64,000 bases of DNA, taken from positions 1,643,001 to 1,707,000 of the forward strand of contig CM037475.1 in NCBI GenBank assembly GCA_021014325.1, given 5' to 3'. The DNA comes from Plazaster borealis. Its lineage: Eukaryota > Echinodermata > Asteroidea > Forcipulatida > Labidiasteridae. A program made the translations under genes and the position numbers. The notes under the pieces were generated by a model that searched no databases, had not been told where the DNA came from, and saw only the letters and a list, made by a program, of their open reading frames with translations. The stretch's first letter is position 1. Each line of letters begins with the position of its first letter. Below are positions 60,916 to 64,000 of this stretch, piece after piece.

Positions 60916-62935
60916 AGGTGTTCGTGCAATACAAGCACGAACACCTCTTGTTATTGTTCTGGGTTTTTTTTTGTTTTTTTCTTCTTCATCTTCTTCTTCC
61001 CCGGAACTCTTCTCCAGAACAGAACTCAAAAAAGAAATTTAATTGAACGTTGAAACTTAGCATATACTTGAACCTTAACATGAGCACGGCACTTGCACAA
61101 TTTCGTCATGATGACGTCATCAGGTGTCGAATTACAAGGTTTTTAAAGTTGAAAAATGATCATTTGGTATTTGCTGTATCTCATTGAATATGAAAGCTAT
61201 GATGTTCATAATTGGGCATGTGATAGATCAAGACTGGGGCTACATTTCAAAAGTTAACGTAAAAATCGTATGACCTTTTCTTCAAGGTCAAGCCCCTAGG
61301 TCAAAGTTTGCCTTGGTTTTTTTCTTGAAAAACATCATTTTCGGGCTTATCTACGGCATAACTCAAGATTGAAATTGAATTTTACATTGAAACTCATCAG
61401 ACATTTGAACCTAAATATCAAGACGACACAAACTTGATGATGTCATGATGACCTCATTAGGTATTTAATTACATTAAATCAAAGTTTAATATTTGAAAAC
61501 AAATCATAACTTATGAATGACATGTTGGATTTTTACAATCTTTACATCATCGGAAAGTTCGTTAAAGGTTCAACAAACGCTACACAGAAAGTGACCCCAT
61601 TTGACCTTGACTTCCGGTTCAACCCAGAAATTTAAAATTTCATAATATTCGTATCTCAAAAACCACTTATCATTTCAGCATAATTTTTGCATCAGATTGT
61701 AGAAAATTGAGCCTGCTCAAACTTTTGCACAGAAATAACAACATTTTGACATTTACATCTTGTCTTATGACCACCGGCATTAAAGCGCATGTTTGTGTTG
61801 ACCCACTTTGATAACGCGAGATACTGTTATAGCGCGTGTACAACAGAAACATGCATATTGAACGTGTAGTTCAGTTTACATCAACTACATGTAGGAATAC
61901 ATTTAGCATCGCTGGATGTTACCTTGTATATTGCGCACCCCGGCATAAAGATAATCCATGTAGTACTTGAAAAATTCGTAACTCCTGAACCACACATTGG
62001 ATTTTTACAATCTATACATCATCTGAAAGGTCTTTGTAAAACCTAACATACGCTACACTTATTGTGACCCCGTTTGACCCTGACTTCCGGTTCAAAGCGG
62101 AAGTTGAAATTTAATGTTTCAAAATTCATAATTCCTGAACCACACAACGGATTTTTACAATCTATACATCATTGGACAAGTATGTAACAACTTAATAAAA
62201 AATATACAGAATGTGACCCCAATTGACCTTTACTTCCTGTTCAAACCGGAAGATGAAATTTAATATTTGAAAAAATCAGAACTCCTGAACCACACATTGG
62301 ATTTTTAACATCTATACATCATCGGAAAGGGTTCCAAAGATTTAAGAAATGCTACACACTGTGACCTCATTTGACCTTGACTTCCGGTTCAAACCGGAAA
62401 GTGAAAGTTAATGTATCAACAAATTGTAACTTCTTAACAACACATTGGATTTTTACAATCTATACATTATTGGGAAAGTATGTAACAACTTAAGGAACAA
62501 TACACAGAATGTGACCTCATTTGACCTTGACTTCCCGTTCAAACCGGAAGATGAAATTTAATACTTGAAAAAAACATAACTCCTGTACCACATATTGGAT
62601 TTTTATCATCTATACATCATCAGAAAGGGCTCCAAAGATTTAAGAAACGCTACACACTGTGACCTCATTTGATCTTGACTTCCAGTTCAAACCGGAAAGT
62701 GAAAGTTAATGTTTCAACAAATCGTTGGAGGTTTACAATCCATACATCATCTAACACGTCTTCATAAACTAAACACGCGCCACACAAAATGTAACCCATA
62801 TTTGACCTTGACTTCCGGTCCAAACTGGAAGTTGATGTTTAACTTTTTGAAAAATTAATAACTCCTGGACCAGGCATTGGATTGCTAAGGTTAAATGTTG
62901 TGACCTATTCATTCAATCACTCCCCACGAACACCT
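60916..62935. repeat. 2-kb block of 150-bp repeats bounded by CACGAACACCT
   Basis: A perfect 11-bp-arm hairpin AGGTGTTCGTG...CACGAACACCT is at 60916-60946, and the same CACGAACACCT word returns at 62925-62935. Between them about seven units of 147-151 bp each carry CTGAACCACACATTGGATTT, TCTATACATCATCGGAAAG, GACTTCCGGTTCAAACCGG. The last is itself palindromic (CCGGTTCAAACCGG). No coding sequence. Confidence 0.8.
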
Positions 62936-63149
62936 TGTTTTTGTCACATGACAAAAGCTGAAGCTCTAGTTTATTATTATTATTTTTCTTCTGTTGTCGG
63001 TTGTGAGGTGCTGTGTTCTTTGTAGAGCGCCATATAAATGACCTGTATTATTGTTGGATAATTAAGGAGGTAGAAATCTATAACTTCACGGGATAATCAT
63101 GGGGATAATCAGTGATGTGTGAGGTAATTGATTTGATTAACCTCATAGA

Positions 63150-63215
63150 TCTTGCCTGTAGATTTCTTTTCCACTGGACTTAGGAAAGCACCGAGTGTGC
63201 TTATCACGGATTGGT
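63150..63215 (+). repeat. Tail fragment of the tRNA-Ala-like SINE
   Basis: TTGCCTGTAGATTTCTTTTC, then GGACTTAGGAAAGCACCGAG, then GATTGGTGTAAG, a diverged match to the tail of 39215-39395 without its head. Confidence 0.55.
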
Positions 63216-63819
63216 GTAAGTTTTTTCCAGATGTATTTATTACATCTATTTCATAGATTTTGCGAGTGTCAACATTTAAAAGTGTAGGGGTAAATCTTCC
63301 CTGTAGCCATGGTGATGAAAAAAGATGCGTCAGTGAACTCTTAGCGATTTAATTCTGAATCAAGTAAATTGTTTGCATATGATGACAGCTGTCATTTGCA
63401 TCCTCCATTGTAGAAACAACTAAGGAATGACCTGCATATGAGAAACGCTATGACATACAACTAGTATGTTTGTACTTGGCTGGTAGTGTGTGACCACTTA
63501 ACTCTTATATGGTCATATTTGGGGCAAAGGTAAATGCAAAGTGAATTTGACATCATTAGAACCTGGCAAAGGATCCAGCAGTTGTAACTGTGTTCAACTT
63601 CTGCCAAAGTTTCGCTTGGAACCCCTGATTTAATGTTGCAGTTTGCTTTGCATTCATGATGTGTATGAACCCATGTATTTGCATACATTATGTAATGGAT
63701 AGAGTCAGATTGCATGGTTCAAACCACACACAAATGATGCAAAGAAATTTAGCTTAGAATGTGTTAAGTTCTAGTAGAGTTAAAACTGTTTTTGTTTTTG
63801 CTTTGTTTTCCATTTTTTT

Positions 63820-64000
63820 ATATATCCAGTAGTAATAAACCACAAAGGAAAATGACTGGGTAAATTTTAAAATAATTTTGGGTTGAAGAAAGAAAAAATT
63901 TACTAGAGCGGGACTTGAACCTGCGACCGCTGGATTAACGTGCTGGCGCTCTACCAAATGAGCTAGCTATCTAGTCCTATGTTGGCGGTCTCCCTATTTT
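63820..64000 (-). mobile_element. tRNA-derived SINE (Asn-like head), copy 5, cut by window end
   Basis: In antisense: the tail AATTTTGGGTTGAAGAAAG, a head with GGACTTGAACCTGCGACC, GGATTAACGTGC and GAGCTAGCTATCTAGTCC, then CTATGTTGGCGGTCTCCC. The outermost block is the same pre-head sequence as in copies 1 and 4. The tail region CAGTAGTAATAAACCA is shared with 10578-10592. Confidence 0.78.

Overview
This 64-kb window is animal nuclear DNA: AT-rich, with small exons, GT-AG introns of 1 to over 20 kb, and interspersed repeats filling nearly all non-coding space. The three gene fragments are clear orthologues of deuterostome genes. The repeat mix (TTAA-flanked inverted-repeat elements, tRNA-derived SINEs, non-LTR retrotransposon remnants) makes me think of a marine invertebrate deuterostome, most likely an echinoderm and possibly a sea star. 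The echinoderm guess rests on recollection of repeat types, not on a search.

Genes. (1) Positions 161-5431 (+): the last four coding exons of a USP36-type ubiquitin-specific protease, giving only its basic C-terminal tail; the catalytic domain lies left of the window. (2) Positions 18540-11402 (-): a complete nine-exon SIRT7, 518 residues, with all sirtuin motifs and an unusually long repeated C-terminal tail. (3) Positions 22074-43725 (+): the first twelve coding exons (584 residues) of SPATA20, with a thioredoxin-like CHWC motif followed by the start of the toroid glycosidase-like domain; the last ~200 residues are not found, and the final visible intron runs over 20 kb to the right edge. 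USP36 and SIRT7 are tail to tail; SIRT7 and SPATA20 are head to head, 3.5 kb apart. USP36 and SIRT7 also lie in the same band (17q25.3) in human and SPATA20 is on the same arm, so the linkage looks ancestral.

Repeats. 0-6.6 kb: USP36 introns with a CAGTGTTCT-ended element, a hAT-type element with an 8-bp target duplication nested in another inverted-repeat element, and a hairpin retroposon-like element with 13-bp flanking repeats. 6.6-11.4 kb: intergenic, with a TTAA element and a cluster of tRNA-derived SINEs. 11.4-18.5 kb: SIRT7 with TTAA elements and a 9-bp-duplication MITE beside an exon. 18.5-22 kb: divergent intergenic region with two large foldbacks. 22-43.7 kb: SPATA20 introns with SINEs, a 2.2-kb LINE remnant, a 116-bp tandem repeat, and an inverted duplication that contains part of a SPATA20 exon. 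43.7-64 kb: intron or intergenic DNA with TTAA elements, a 60-bp minisatellite (1.6 kb), a 32-bp hairpin satellite (1.2 kb) and a 2-kb block of 150-bp repeats.

The most notable non-genic observations are the many TTAA-flanked inverted-repeat families, one of which has a natural empty site inside the window, and the antisense copies of a SPATA20 exon start and its splice acceptor in an upstream intron of the same gene.
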